Source: UPXZ01 sp964568675
GTDB lineage: Bacteria > Bacteroidota > Bacteroidia > Bacteroidales > Paludibacteraceae
Reading direction: 5' to 3'
Assembly (NCBI GenBank): GCA_964568675.1
Contig: CAZMQV010000026.1
Location: forward strand, 1 to 40,514
DNA length: 40,514 nucleotides
Under the pieces are notes generated by a model, which saw nothing but the letters and a program-made list of their open reading frames with translations, did no database searches and was not told where the DNA came from. The number at the start of each line of letters is the position of its first letter. Position 1 is the stretch's first letter. Both the position numbers and the translations under genes were made by a program. Below are positions 8,300-16,074 of this stretch, piece by piece.

Positions 8300-10063
8300 T
8301 CACACAAAAAGCTGCTCTATCTCTTCCGCATAGTTATTCTCGACAACCTTTCGCTTCACCTTCAATGTTGGCGACAAAAAGCCATTACTCACCAACCACT
8401 CACCGGCAATAAGCTTGTATTTTTTTACTTTTTCATAATCACCAAAATTCTCATTGTATTTTTTCACCTCCGCATCGATGCGCTTTTTAATTGCCGGATG
8501 CAGTATCATCTCTTCATTAACTGTATATTTTATCCCATGCGCATCACACCACCCTCGAAGATATGGGAAATTGGGCAAAATAAGCGCGGCGGCAAATTTC
8601 TTATTTTCACCAAACACAACCATATTTTCAAAAAACGGTGATTCGGTAAACTTTACCTCAATTGCCTCGGGGTTGACATATTTCCCAAATGAAGTTTTAA
8701 ATATATTCTTCAATCGCCCGGTAATCATCAATTGACCCTCGGCTGTAAATCGCCCCGTATCACCGGTATGAAACCAGCCATCTTTATCAATAACTTCGGC
8801 GGTGAGCGCTGCGTCTTTGTAGTAACCAAGCATCACATTGTGCCCGCGGCAAAGCACTTCATCACGATCTCCCAGCTTTACTTCAACACCGGGTAGAGGA
8901 AGCCCAACGGTACCTGCTTTCCGTCCGTGCTTCCCACGTTGACTTACAGCAATCACCGGCGATGTTTCGCTCAACCCATATCCTTCGAAAACAGGCAGTC
9001 CGATAGCCGTAAAAAATGAAGCGATGCGTGGCTGAATTGCAGAGCCTCCCGACACAACAATGTCAAAATTTCGACCAATAGCCTCGCGCCATTTCGAATA
9101 TATCAGCTGATCGGCAAGCTTCAATTGCGATTTCATCATCTTGCTCATTCCTTCCAATTGGTATTTTGTGGCCAGATTAAAAGCCCAATAATAGATAGTA
9201 CGCTGCATGAAAGGTAATTTTCGTCCAGCCTGATACAGTTTGTCATATATTTTTTCCATTACACGCGGCACCGAACTCATCATCGTTGGGTTCACCTCTT
9301 TGATGTTCTCGGCAATCGTAGCAAGACTTTCGGCGTAATATACTGACATTCCAAGATATTGGTACAAATAAACCAACATTCGCTCGTAGGCATGACATAG
9401 TGGCAGAAAGCTAAACGCTTTATCGCTCCACTTCGCAGGAATACTTTTCAGATTATGAATCTGACTGACAATATTTGAATGCGACAGCATCACTCCTTTT
9501 TGCACTCCGGTGGTACCCGAAGTATAAATTATTGTAGCCAGCTCATTAGGCTTTATCGACGCTTTTATTTCATCCAACCTTTCTGGCTGTGGATTTTTAC
9601 GTCCAAGTTCTATCAAACTACTCAAAGGCTGATAGCCTGTTCCTTCATCGGCAAAGGTATATATTGCCTCCAAAGATTTTACTTTCGGCAAAATAGGCTC
9701 TAATCTTCCTCGCAACTCTTTACCGTCAATAAAAATGACTTTCATTTCAGCATGATTAAGTATATGACGATAATCTTCTTGACTTATGGTAGGATAAATC
9801 GGAACAGAGATCGCGCCAATTTGCATAATCGCAAAATCAATCATATTCCATTCCGGTCGGTTGCCACTTACCAACCCCACATTATCGCCTTTGCTTATGC
9901 CGATTGCCATCAATCCATAACTGATAAGACGGGTTTGTTCTACATAATCCTGAATCGATATTTTCACCCACTCGCCTTGTTGCTTAGAAACCAATGCTGC
10001 TTCTTGATTTGGGAATTTCTCTGAATAACGTGTCAGAATATCAAATAATCTTGTAACTTCCAT
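8300..10063 (-). CDS. Long-chain acyl-CoA synthetase (AMP-forming)
   Basis: The enzyme activates fatty acids with ATP and CoA to acyl-CoA, for import, degradation or lipid recycling. It is an ANL-superfamily adenylating enzyme of the FadD/FAA type, 587 residues. The P-loop-like signature YTSGTTGVQKGVMLSH lies near residue 185, EGYGLSETSP near 365 (motif A5), WFHTGDTG near 430 (A7), GRLKNIFKTSFGKYVNPE near 450, and the catalytic Lys is in PTLKVKRKV near the C-terminus. I chose the ATG at 10063 (MEVTRLFDIL) over an in-frame one at 10096 because it matches family N-termini and follows an A-rich stretch. No -7 element is obvious upstream. It may be transcribed alone. Confidence 0.9.
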   Translation of the reverse strand: MEVTRLFDILTRYSEKFPNQEAALVSKQQGEWVKISIQDYVEQTRLISYGLMAIGISKGDNVGLVSGNRPEWNMIDFAIMQIGAISVPIYPTISQEDYRHILNHAEMKVIFIDGKELRGRLEPILPKVKSLEAIYTFADEGTGYQPLSSLIELGRKNPQPERLDEIKASIKPNELATIIYTSGTTGVQKGVMLSHSNIVSQIHNLKSIPAKWSDKAFSFLPLCHAYERMLVYLYQYLGMSVYYAESLATIAENIKEVNPTMMSSVPRVMEKIYDKLYQAGRKLPFMQRTIYYWAFNLATKYQLEGMSKMMKSQLKLADQLIYSKWREAIGRNFDIVVSGGSAIQPRIASFFTAIGLPVFEGYGLSETSPVIAVSQRGKHGRKAGTVGLPLPGVEVKLGDRDEVLCRGHNVMLGYYKDAALTAEVIDKDGWFHTGDTGRFTAEGQLMITGRLKNIFKTSFGKYVNPEAIEVKFTESPFFENMVVFGENKKFAAALILPNFPYLRGWCDAHGIKYTVNEEMILHPAIKKRIDAEVKKYNENFGDYEKVKKYKLIAGEWLVSNGFLSPTLKVKRKVVENNYAEEIEQLFV

Positions 10064-10256
10064 TTTTTTTATGTTTTTATCTTTACAACAACGCAAATTA
10101 AAGAAAGTTTCAGTTAGACATTTATCAAATTGAATTTCAATGTTTTATTTCACAACAACACCCAACACGATAGCCTAATTTCACCTTTTCGTATCACTTG
10201 CAAGCACAAAATTAGGATTTTTCTCCAAAATAAATTGTTTTTTTTTTGCAAAACTA

Positions 10257-10286
10257 TTGCAGATTAAAAAATATGTCGTACCTTTG
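10257..10286 (+). promoter_or_regulatory. Promoter of the tRNA-Asp unit
   Basis: TTG at 10257-10259 and TACCTTTG at 10279-10286 are separated by 19 bases, a near-ideal Bacteroidota promoter. The transcript would start near 10293, run first through the decayed tRNA copy and then into the intact tRNA-Asp. Confidence 0.75.
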
Positions 10287-10334
10287 CATCGCAATTGAGA
10301 ACAACGGTTCTGAATAACAAAACAAAATCATTTT

Positions 10335-10398
10335 AACGTGGTAGTTCAGTTGGTTAGAATATCCCGACATATCGGGAGGATAGCGAGTTGAGTTGCTA
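10335..10398 (+). pseudogene. Decayed tRNA-Asp copy
   Basis: Twenty-four bases (10338-10361, GTGGTAGTTCAGTTGG and on) are identical to the acceptor/D-arm part of the intact tRNA-Asp 77 bases downstream. The anticodon arm is replaced by a TCCCGA-CATA-TCGGGA hairpin, the T-arm is degraded (GAGTTGAGT) and there is no 3' acceptor strand, so it cannot fold as a tRNA. It lies between the promoter and the intact tRNA. Confidence 0.7.
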
Positions 10399-10414
10399 AA
10401 CAAACAAAAAAAAT

Positions 10415-10488
10415 GGTGTGGTAGTTCAGTTGGTTAGAATACCTGCCTGTCACGCAGGGGGTCGCGGGTTCGAGTCCCGTCCATACCG
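10415..10488 (+). tRNA. tRNA-Asp (anticodon GTC)
   Basis: The acceptor stem GGTGTGG (10415-10421) pairs with CCATACC (10481-10487) with one G-U pair. The D-arm contains AGTTCAGTTGGTTAGA. The anticodon stem CCTGC/GCAGG surrounds the loop CTGTCAC with GTC at 10449-10451. The T-arm is CGGG-TTCGAGT-CCCG. The discriminator is G10488 and the CCA end is not encoded. A terminator follows directly. Confidence 0.97.
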
Positions 10489-10495
10489 CAAAAGG

Positions 10496-10537
10496 AAACG
10501 CTAAGACATTAATAATAAATGTTTTAGCGTTTTTTAA
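10496..10537 (+). terminator. Terminator of the tRNA-Asp unit
   Basis: Arms 10496-10510 and 10518-10532 pair over 15 positions with one G-U wobble, followed by a T-run to 10535. Confidence 0.85.
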
Positions 10538-10573
10538 TTTCCGTTTTTGTCCCTTTTTTGTCCCTCAACTAAA

Positions 10574-10609
10574 AAAGCATCCCAAAAACCGCTGTATCTA
10601 AGATGCTTT
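10574..10609 (-). terminator. Orphan terminator-like hairpin
   Basis: An 8-bp stem has, on the minus strand, GATGC followed by TTTTTT (10576-10571). No convincing minus-strand gene ends directly upstream of it, so it may belong to lost DNA or act as a backup for the gene ending at 10892. Confidence 0.4.
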
Positions 10610-10816
10610 CATATCATTTAAAATAATACTCTTAGGCATTATTCAGATGCAAAGAATAATATTTATTACTGATCTTCAAAAAACTCTTTTGCTTTTCAAA
10701 TTGGTAAGCTGATAATATATTAAAATTATTTTTGCTTTGAGTAAATTTGTCTTGGGCTTTACTATTTAGCCGAAGGAAAGATATTATTATAACAAAGTTG
10801 AAAATAAAAGTCAAGA

Positions 10817-10869
10817 ACAAAAAAAATCGAGCAAACAAGGAACGCTCCTTACCTACTCGATTTTTGTTT
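10817..10869 (-). terminator. Terminator of the regulator-MACS operon
   Basis: ATCGAG (10826-10831) pairs with CTCGAT (10856-10861), extended by A/T pairing outside and an inner AAGGA/TCCTT stem. A run of Ts follows on the minus strand. It starts 22 bases after the stop codon. Confidence 0.8.
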
Positions 10870-10891
10870 AATTTTATGAGTTAAACGACTT

Positions 10892-12547
10892 TCATTTATC
10901 TTTCTCACGAATTTCTACCCGTCGAATTTTTCCACTTATCGTTTTTGGCAATTCATCCACATATTCAATTACACGCGGATATTTATAGGGAGCAGTTACA
11001 TTCTTCACATGTTCCTGAATTTCTAATGTCAGCGCTTCGCCTGCTCTACTTATATAATCGGACGCAAGCACGATGGTCGCTTTAATCACCTGCCCACGTA
11101 TCTCATCGGGAACGCCAGTAATTGCACATTCTACCACCGCGGGATGTGTCATCACAGCACTTTCCACTTCAAAAGGGCCTATGCGATAACCGGAACTTTT
11201 GATTACATCATCCGTGCGCCCAACAAACCAATAATATCCATCTTCGTCGCGCCAAGCCATATCGCCGGTATGATACACATTGTCTGCATATACGCTTTTG
11301 GTCATTTCCTCGTCGCGATAATAGCCCATAAACAATGCGAGTGGGCGGTTTTCATCGGTATAAAAAACTATTTCGCCCTGTTCGCCATCTTCTGCCGAGC
11401 GACCATCGAATGTAAGCAAGTCCATTTTGTACAATGGATTGGGAACACCCATCGAACCCGGCTTAGGTTTTAACCACGGATAAGTGATAATGGTTGGAGC
11501 GGTTTCAGTCTGTCCGAAGGCTTCCATCATTTCAATTCCGGTCTGTTTATAAAATGATTCGAACACCGAGGGATTGAGGGCTTCACCGGCAGTGGTACAA
11601 TACTCAAGCGCCGATAGGTCATACTTACTCAAATCTTCGTGAATCAGGAATCGGAAAATGGTGGGTGGAGCGCAAAAAGATGTTACTTTATATTTCGAAA
11701 GCATACTCAGAATATCTTCGGGAATGAATCTACCTTCAAAATCATAAACGAAGACACAGGCTCCGACAATCCACTGTCCGTAGAGTTTTCCCCAAACTGC
11801 TTTTGCCCATCCGGTATCCGCCACAGTGAGGTGAATACTATTCTCATGTAGATTATGCCAATATTTTGCGGTCGTGATATGTCCAAGCGGATAAGTAAAG
11901 TCATGAATTACCATTTTGGGCTGCCCCGTAGTACCGGAAGTAAAGTAAAGAATCATAATATCATCGTTCTTATTTACCAATTGGGGCTTAACGAAGGGCG
12001 CTGCGCCTTCCACGCCGGCATGAAAATCAACCCAGCCTTCAGGTGTATTTTTCCCGACAAATATACATTGTTTCAGCGAAGGCGAACCGGTCAATGATTT
12101 ATTTACATGCTCTATCAGATTGACATCATCAGCGGCAACAATGGCTTTGATGCTTGCCGCGTTGCAACGATAAATAATATCTTTGTCGGTAAGTAAATGA
12201 GTTGCCGGAATTGCCACTGCACCTATTTTATGCAACGCGATGATAGTTTGCCAAAATTCGATGTTTCGTTTGAGAATGAGCATCACCATATCGCCTTTTT
12301 CAATGCCAATAGATAGCAAAAAAGAAGCTGTTTGGTCGGAAAGCGTTTTCAGTTCACCAAAACTAACATCTCGATGTTCGCCCTTGTCATTAGTCCAGCA
12401 AAGTGCGCGTTTTTGAGGCTCGGCCATTGCCCATTCATCCACAATGTCATAAGCGAAATTGAAATTGTCAGGCACAGAAATATGATAATTATCAATAAAA
12501 TCCTTAGTGGATTCAAATTTTGTTTGTTTTACAAATTTTTCTAACAT
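10892..12547 (-). CDS. Acyl-CoA synthetase of the medium-chain/acetate family (MACS-like)
   Basis: A 551-residue AMP-forming ligase of the same superfamily as the gene at 8300 but from a different branch, related to medium-chain and short-chain acyl-CoA synthetases. Signature blocks are YFTSGTTGQPKMVIHD near residue 200, VADTGWAKAVWGKLYGQW near 245 (typical of acetate/MACS enzymes), EAFGQTETAPTI near 340, YHTGDMAWRDEDGYYWFVGR near 425, SGYRIGPFEVES near 455 and the catalytic Lys in PKTISGKIRRVEIR at the end. It lies 14 bases downstream of the XRE-cupin regulator, so the two are one operon, and the regulator probably controls its synthesis. The natural acid (acetate, propionate, branched-chain or aromatic) cannot be read from the sequence. 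Confidence 0.92.
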   Translation of the reverse strand: MLEKFVKQTKFESTKDFIDNYHISVPDNFNFAYDIVDEWAMAEPQKRALCWTNDKGEHRDVSFGELKTLSDQTASFLLSIGIEKGDMVMLILKRNIEFWQTIIALHKIGAVAIPATHLLTDKDIIYRCNAASIKAIVAADDVNLIEHVNKSLTGSPSLKQCIFVGKNTPEGWVDFHAGVEGAAPFVKPQLVNKNDDIMILYFTSGTTGQPKMVIHDFTYPLGHITTAKYWHNLHENSIHLTVADTGWAKAVWGKLYGQWIVGACVFVYDFEGRFIPEDILSMLSKYKVTSFCAPPTIFRFLIHEDLSKYDLSALEYCTTAGEALNPSVFESFYKQTGIEMMEAFGQTETAPTIITYPWLKPKPGSMGVPNPLYKMDLLTFDGRSAEDGEQGEIVFYTDENRPLALFMGYYRDEEMTKSVYADNVYHTGDMAWRDEDGYYWFVGRTDDVIKSSGYRIGPFEVESAVMTHPAVVECAITGVPDEIRGQVIKATIVLASDYISRAGEALTLEIQEHVKNVTAPYKYPRVIEYVDELPKTISGKIRRVEIREKDK

Positions 12548-12561
12548 GAATTCGGGTTTAT

Positions 12562-13122
12562 TTAAGAATGCAAGACTACGGCAAGGAATTTCACAGGTTT
12601 TTCGTTGAGCGCTTTCATGCCATGTGGCAACGAGGAATTAAAATAGATGCTATCACCCTCGTTTAGAATCAGTTCTTTCTCATTTATACTTAGCACCATA
12701 CTACCTTCGAGCACCATATTAAACTCTTGTCCGAAATGGATATTCCGAAACTCTTCCGCATCAAGAGGCTTTGGCTCAACAGTTACCACAAAAATATCCG
12801 CCTGGTTGTTGGCAAATCCAGCTGTCAACGATTGATATTTATAAGCCGAAACTCGCTCTACACTCATACCTTTATCTTTTCGGGTAACAAAATATGAACT
12901 CATCCGAGGCTCGGTACCAAACATAAGCGTGGCAAGATCCACATTAAACACCCTCTCGATACGCTGAAGAAAAGAAACTGAGATATCGCGCGTACCAGAT
13001 TCGTATTGCTGATATTCCCCGATATTTACTTCCAGCTTTTGCGCCATATCTTCGGGCTTAAGGTCGAGAGCATCTCGCAATCCCTTTATCCTTTCACCAA
13101 TTTGTTTTAAGTCTGTTGACAT
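12562..13122 (-). CDS. XRE-family transcriptional regulator with C-terminal cupin
   Basis: A 186-residue DNA-binding regulator. Residues 5-60 form an XRE helix-turn-helix (IGERIKGLRDAL, MAQKLEV, YQQYESGTRDIS). Residues about 110-184 form a cupin barrel (FGQEFNMVLEGSMVLSI, LNEGDSIYFNSSLPHGMKA), the usual effector-sensing part. Proteins of this build often control fatty-acid, amine or acetate-activating genes, and here the partner is the acyl-CoA synthetase 14 bases downstream. I chose the ATG at 13122 (MSTDLKQIGERI) because the upstream ATG at 13149 falls inside the predicted -7 element (13147-13154), so it would not be transcribed. Autoregulation is plausible but no operator is evident. Confidence 0.92.
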   Translation of the reverse strand: MSTDLKQIGERIKGLRDALDLKPEDMAQKLEVNIGEYQQYESGTRDISVSFLQRIERVFNVDLATLMFGTEPRMSSYFVTRKDKGMSVERVSAYKYQSLTAGFANNQADIFVVTVEPKPLDAEEFRNIHFGQEFNMVLEGSMVLSINEKELILNEGDSIYFNSSLPHGMKALNEKPVKFLAVVLHS

Positions 13123-13146
13123 AATCGTATGTTTATTAATGTGCAA

Positions 13147-13154
13147 CAAAGGTA
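13147..13154 (-). promoter_or_regulatory. -7 element of the regulator-MACS operon
   Basis: On the minus strand TACCTTTG (13154-13147) matches TAnnTTTG. A TTG at 13174-13172 is only 17 bases upstream. The predicted leader is short and decides the start at 13122. Confidence 0.55.
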
Positions 13155-13466
13155 AACAAATACGAGCAGAGCAAAAAGCAAATATTCAAAAATCTTTTGC
13201 ATAATCAAAAGTAATTATCATGAAAAACCAAATAAAAACATCGGACAGTAAGGTATTTTTCACTACTATATTCATTTTAAAATCAGAAATCGCAACACAC
13301 ATTAAAAATGAAGCTGAACTTATCCCGTCGAAAATTTTCACACCAACAACAATCACTTCACCACATCGCTAATCATGTTTTCTATAAAAAAACGGACTCA
13401 TCGCTTTTGAAACGTATTTATGTTACATCCTACTTGCCGTAGAATTTCTAAAAAATATTATTTAAT

Positions 13467-13497
13467 TTGTGATTCTTTCAAAAATTTAGTAGCTTTG
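13467..13497 (+). promoter_or_regulatory. Rubrerythrin promoter
   Basis: TTG at 13467-13469 and TAGCTTTG at 13490-13497 are separated by 20 bases. The leader to the ATG at 13539 is about 35 nt. No PerR/OxyR-like operator is clear to me. Confidence 0.7.
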
Positions 13498-13538
13498 CTT
13501 CAATTTAGATTTACACTCATTTTTAAACAAATTACTTT

Positions 13539-14117
13539 ATGAAAAAAAGTCTTAAAGGTACACAAACCGAACAAAATTTATTGAAATCTTTTGCAGGTGA
13601 AAGCCAAGCACGCAATCGTTATAACATGTTTGCCGCTATTGCAAAGAAAGAAGGTTACGAACAAATTGCCGCTATTTTCCTGGAAACTGCCGAGCAAGAA
13701 TACATGCATGCGAAAAAGTTCTTCCGTTACCTGGAAGGCGGCATGGTAGAAATCACTGCCATGTATCCAGCCGGCGTAGAAGGCACAACTGCTGAAAACC
13801 TACGTGCTTCCGCCGAAGGTGAAAACGAAGAGTGGGTTGAATTGTATCCACATTTTGCCGAAATCGCCGAACAAGAAGGCTTTGATAACATTGCGGCTAC
13901 CTGGCGCAAAATTGCAGCTGCCGAAAAAGGACACGAAGATCGCTATCGCAAGCTGCTCGACCGAGTAGAAAAAGGTGAAGTTTTCAAACGTGAAGAAGAA
14001 GTGGATTGGCAATGTCGCGTGTGTGGACATATCCACCATGGCACTGATGCTCCTAAAGCTTGCCCAACTTGCGCGCACGCTCAAGCTTACTTTGAAGTGA
14101 TGAAAACAAACTATTAA
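13539..14117 (+). CDS. rbr: Rubrerythrin
   Basis: Rubrerythrin reduces hydrogen peroxide with electrons from rubredoxin or NADH and protects anaerobes against oxygen. The 192-residue length is standard. The di-iron four-helix domain (about 1-145) shows the ligand blocks ESQARNRY, ETAEQEYMHAKKF and AAAEKGHEDRY, and GENEEWVELYPHFAEIAEQEG. The rubredoxin-like domain (about 155-192) has CRVCG and CPTCA, the two Cys pairs for one iron. A dedicated promoter and a terminator frame it, so it is mainly a single-gene transcript. Together with glnN and the metabolic genes it points to an anaerobic or microaerobic life. Confidence 0.98.
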   Translation: MKKSLKGTQTEQNLLKSFAGESQARNRYNMFAAIAKKEGYEQIAAIFLETAEQEYMHAKKFFRYLEGGMVEITAMYPAGVEGTTAENLRASAEGENEEWVELYPHFAEIAEQEGFDNIAATWRKIAAAEKGHEDRYRKLLDRVEKGEVFKREEEVDWQCRVCGHIHHGTDAPKACPTCAHAQAYFEVMKTNY

Positions 14118-14146
14118 TTTCAGTATTCTGAATGAAGATAATTAAA

Positions 14147-14186
14147 CAGAGACGGTGTAACCAAGCATCGTCTCTGTAATTTTTTT
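14147..14186 (+). terminator. Rubrerythrin terminator abutting mnmD
   Basis: CAGAGACG (14147-14154) pairs with CGTCTCTG (14169-14176), then come AAT and seven Ts (14180-14186). The next gene's ATG begins only 4 bases later. Confidence 0.85.
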
Positions 14187-14190
14187 AAAA

Positions 14191-14862
14191 ATGAAATCGA
14201 CTCAAGTTAAACTCACAGAAGATGGTTCGCATACTCTGTATGTTCCGGAACTCGACGAATGCTACCACTCCACACATGGTTCGGTTCAGGAATCAAATCT
14301 TATCTTTATTCAATATGGGCTAAATGATTCCAAGAAAAAGGCTTTAGACATTCTTGAAATAGGCTTTGGTACCGGGTTAAATGCTTTTCTCACATTTATT
14401 GCCACACAAAACAGTCCAAACAAGAAGATAAACTATACCGGCATTGAGCTTTATCCTGTTGATGCAGACAAAGCTATTTTACTCAATTATCCCGAAATTA
14501 TCGACAGCGGGAATCGTGAAACTTTCGAAAAAATGCACTTTGCGCAATGGAACGAACCTGTTGAAATCAGCAAAAATTTCACACTCACAAAACTTCATGC
14601 CGATTTCACAAAAACAGAGTTCGACAAAAAGTTTGACGTTATTTATTTCGACGCCTTCTCTCCCGAAAAACAAGCCGAAATGTGGGACGAAAAATTGTTT
14701 GGAAAATTGTATCTTTGCGCATCGGACAACGCGGTAATCACCACTTACTGCGCTAAAGGAGTAGTACGCCGAGCAATGATGTCGGCTGGTTTTGAAGTAG
14801 AGCGATTACCTGGTCCGATTGGGAAAAGAGAAGTATTACGTGGGAAAAAGCAACTAAAATGA
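14191..14862 (+). CDS. mnmD: tRNA (5-methylaminomethyl-2-thiouridine)34 methyltransferase, MnmD type
   Basis: A 223-residue SAM-dependent methyltransferase matching the stand-alone form of the MnmC methyltransferase half (DUF752). It completes mnm5-type uridine at the tRNA wobble position. Evidence is the SAM-binding ILEIGFGTGLNAFLTF near residue 52, an acidic YTGIELYPVD after the next strand, and VIYFDAFSPEKQAEMWDEK near 150, which is characteristic of this family. The oxidase half of MnmC is absent, as expected for MnmD. It overlaps the next gene by 4 bases (ATGA), so translation is probably coupled. Its ATG lies immediately after the rubrerythrin terminator, so it may depend on read-through. 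Confidence 0.9.
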   Translation: MKSTQVKLTEDGSHTLYVPELDECYHSTHGSVQESNLIFIQYGLNDSKKKALDILEIGFGTGLNAFLTFIATQNSPNKKINYTGIELYPVDADKAILLNYPEIIDSGNRETFEKMHFAQWNEPVEISKNFTLTKLHADFTKTEFDKKFDVIYFDAFSPEKQAEMWDEKLFGKLYLCASDNAVITTYCAKGVVRRAMMSAGFEVERLPGPIGKREVLRGKKQLK

Positions 14863-15581
14863 CAAAGCATAAAAATAGCGAAAGCATCGAAAGTCGTCCA
14901 TCAAACATGGGAAAGAACAACCGTGCGTTCTTTCTTTTACCATATTTTTCTGTGTTCTTCGTTCTATTATTAGCAATTATATTCTATCCAAAAGAAGAAT
15001 TACACCTGATGATGCACCCACATCACACCCCATTCGGCGATTTGTTTTTCAGATACACAACTGAACTTGGCGGCCCCTTCATTTACCTACTCCTACTCTT
15101 TATATTGTTTCGAAATTTTGCGGCAGGTACCTATTTGATAAGCAGCAATATAGCAGGCTTGATAATCTCCGAAACATTAAAGCATATTTTTGCAGCGCCT
15201 CGCCCCAAGCTTTTTTTTGAAAACTTTCATCCCGATCTTATATTGCCATCGGTGCCCGGTTACGAGCTTTGGCTTACAAATAGTTTCCCCTCAGGACATA
15301 CCATAAGCGCATTCGCATTGTTCTTTGGGCTAACTTTAATTTCAAAAAGTCGTTGGCTCAATGTACTTTTTTTCATTTTAGCCGCACTTACCGCATATTC
15401 CAGAGTTTACCTATCCATGCACTTTGCCATTGACATTCTTGCAGGTTCTGCAATCGGAGTATTTTGTGCCTGGATATTCTACCCTACATTCCTCAAACTG
15501 CATTCAAAATGGAACAAGCGCTCACTAATTCAGGTTATTAAGGAAAATAATAACAGCAAAGATACATTAAATCCAAAATAA
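14859..15581 (+). CDS. PAP2-family membrane phosphatase
   Basis: A 240-residue inner-membrane phosphatase of the PAP2 superfamily, acting on lipid phosphates such as undecaprenyl pyrophosphate or phosphatidylglycerol phosphate. All three active-site motifs are present: K-x6-RP in LKHIFAAPRPK, PSGH in SFPSGHTISAF, and SR-x5-H-x3-D in SRVYLSMHFAIDILAG. There are five or six hydrophobic segments from about residue 25 to 210. The ATG overlaps the mnmD stop (ATGA). A second in-frame ATG at residue 17 would remove a polar N-terminus and cannot be excluded. The substrate is not determined by the sequence. It could serve as the C55-PP recycling enzyme. Confidence 0.88.
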   Translation: MTKHKNSESIESRPSNMGKNNRAFFLLPYFSVFFVLLLAIIFYPKEELHLMMHPHHTPFGDLFFRYTTELGGPFIYLLLLFILFRNFAAGTYLISSNIAGLIISETLKHIFAAPRPKLFFENFHPDLILPSVPGYELWLTNSFPSGHTISAFALFFGLTLISKSRWLNVLFFILAALTAYSRVYLSMHFAIDILAGSAIGVFCAWIFYPTFLKLHSKWNKRSLIQVIKENNNSKDTLNPK

Positions 15582-15586
15582 AATAC

Positions 15587-15633
15587 TACCTTTGCACTCT
15601 CAATTATTGGAACAAAGAGTTACGGCTCTGTTC
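15587..15633 (+). promoter_or_regulatory. rpsO promoter and leader hairpin
   Basis: TACCTTTG at 15587-15594 matches the -7 element and lies just after the PAP2 stop. In the leader, GAACA..GAG (15610-15619, two-base bulge) pairs with CTCTGTTC (15626-15633) around a 6-base loop. Such a hairpin before a ribosomal gene may serve feedback control by S15, which is unproven here. Confidence 0.5.
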
Positions 15634-15663
15634 TTAATGTATAACTAAATAATATTCAGCAAC

Positions 15664-15939
15664 ATGTATTTATCAACTGAGAAAAAACAAGAACTTTTCA
15701 AAGAACACGGAAGAGCTAAATCTACTACCGACACCGGTTCCGCAGAATCTCAAATTGCTCTTTTCACTTTCCGCATCAATCACTTGACCGAGCACTTGAA
15801 AAAGAACAAAAAAGACTATTCTACCGAGCGTGCCCTTATTATGTTGGTAGGTAAACGTCGTCGTCTGCTTGATTATCTAACCAAAACAGACATCAACCGT
15901 TACCGTGCGATCATCAAAGAATTAGGAATCAGAAAATAA
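15664..15939 (+). CDS. rpsO: 30S ribosomal protein S15
   Basis: S15 is a primary 16S rRNA-binding protein of the small subunit platform. At 91 residues it has the usual length. The conserved blocks DTGSAESQIALFTFRINHLTEHLK, spanning two helices, and the RRRLLDYL..TDINRYRAIIKELGIRK end are clear. The protein starts MYLSTEKKQELF, typical of Bacteroidota. It has its own promoter and terminator. Confidence 0.98.
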   Translation: MYLSTEKKQELFKEHGRAKSTTDTGSAESQIALFTFRINHLTEHLKKNKKDYSTERALIMLVGKRRRLLDYLTKTDINRYRAIIKELGIRK

Positions 15940-15963
15940 ATCTGATTTCCCAAAAAAAGGTAT

Positions 15964-15999
15964 AAAAGGGCGTTTCAATCCGGTATTGAAATGCCTTTT
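15964..15999 (+). terminator. rpsO terminator
   Basis: Arms 15964-15979 and 15985-15999 form a long stem around TTTCAAT/ATTGAAA, with GGGC/GCCT at the base and T-rich sequence following. Confidence 0.8.
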
Positions 16000-16074
16000 C
16001 CTTTTTATGTTTTCATATCATAAAGGCTGATTACGACATCATCAGCTCAAAATTCACTTGCAATATTAAACAAA

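Larger units (their letters stand above)
10489..10891. other. Gene-poor stretch between tRNA-Asp and the MACS gene
   Basis: It holds the tRNA terminator, two direct copies of TTTTTGTCCC (10543-10565), a hairpin AAAGCATC/GATGCTTT (10574-10581 with 10602-10609) followed on the minus strand by a T-run, and the terminator of the minus-strand synthetase (10817-10869). The one open frame here (10632-10838, minus) begins at TTG inside that terminator, and I do not accept it as a gene. The TTTTTGTCCC pair beside a tRNA may be a trace of a past integration. Confidence 0.4.
13123..13538. other. 416-bp intergenic region between divergent units
   Basis: It contains the -7 element of the minus-strand regulator operon and the rubrerythrin promoter (13467-13497). 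Between them (13180-13460) I see no reading frame, hairpin or repeat worth naming. Confidence 0.5.

Noticed and set aside
10632..10838. A 68-codon minus-strand open frame with a hydrophobic N-terminus
   Set aside because: It begins at TTG inside the terminator hairpin of the upstream gene, its apparent Shine-Dalgarno is part of that stem, and its product shows no family motif.
13123..13149. Upstream start of the XRE regulator at 13149
   Set aside because: That ATG lies inside the predicted -7 promoter element, so it would not be in the mRNA.
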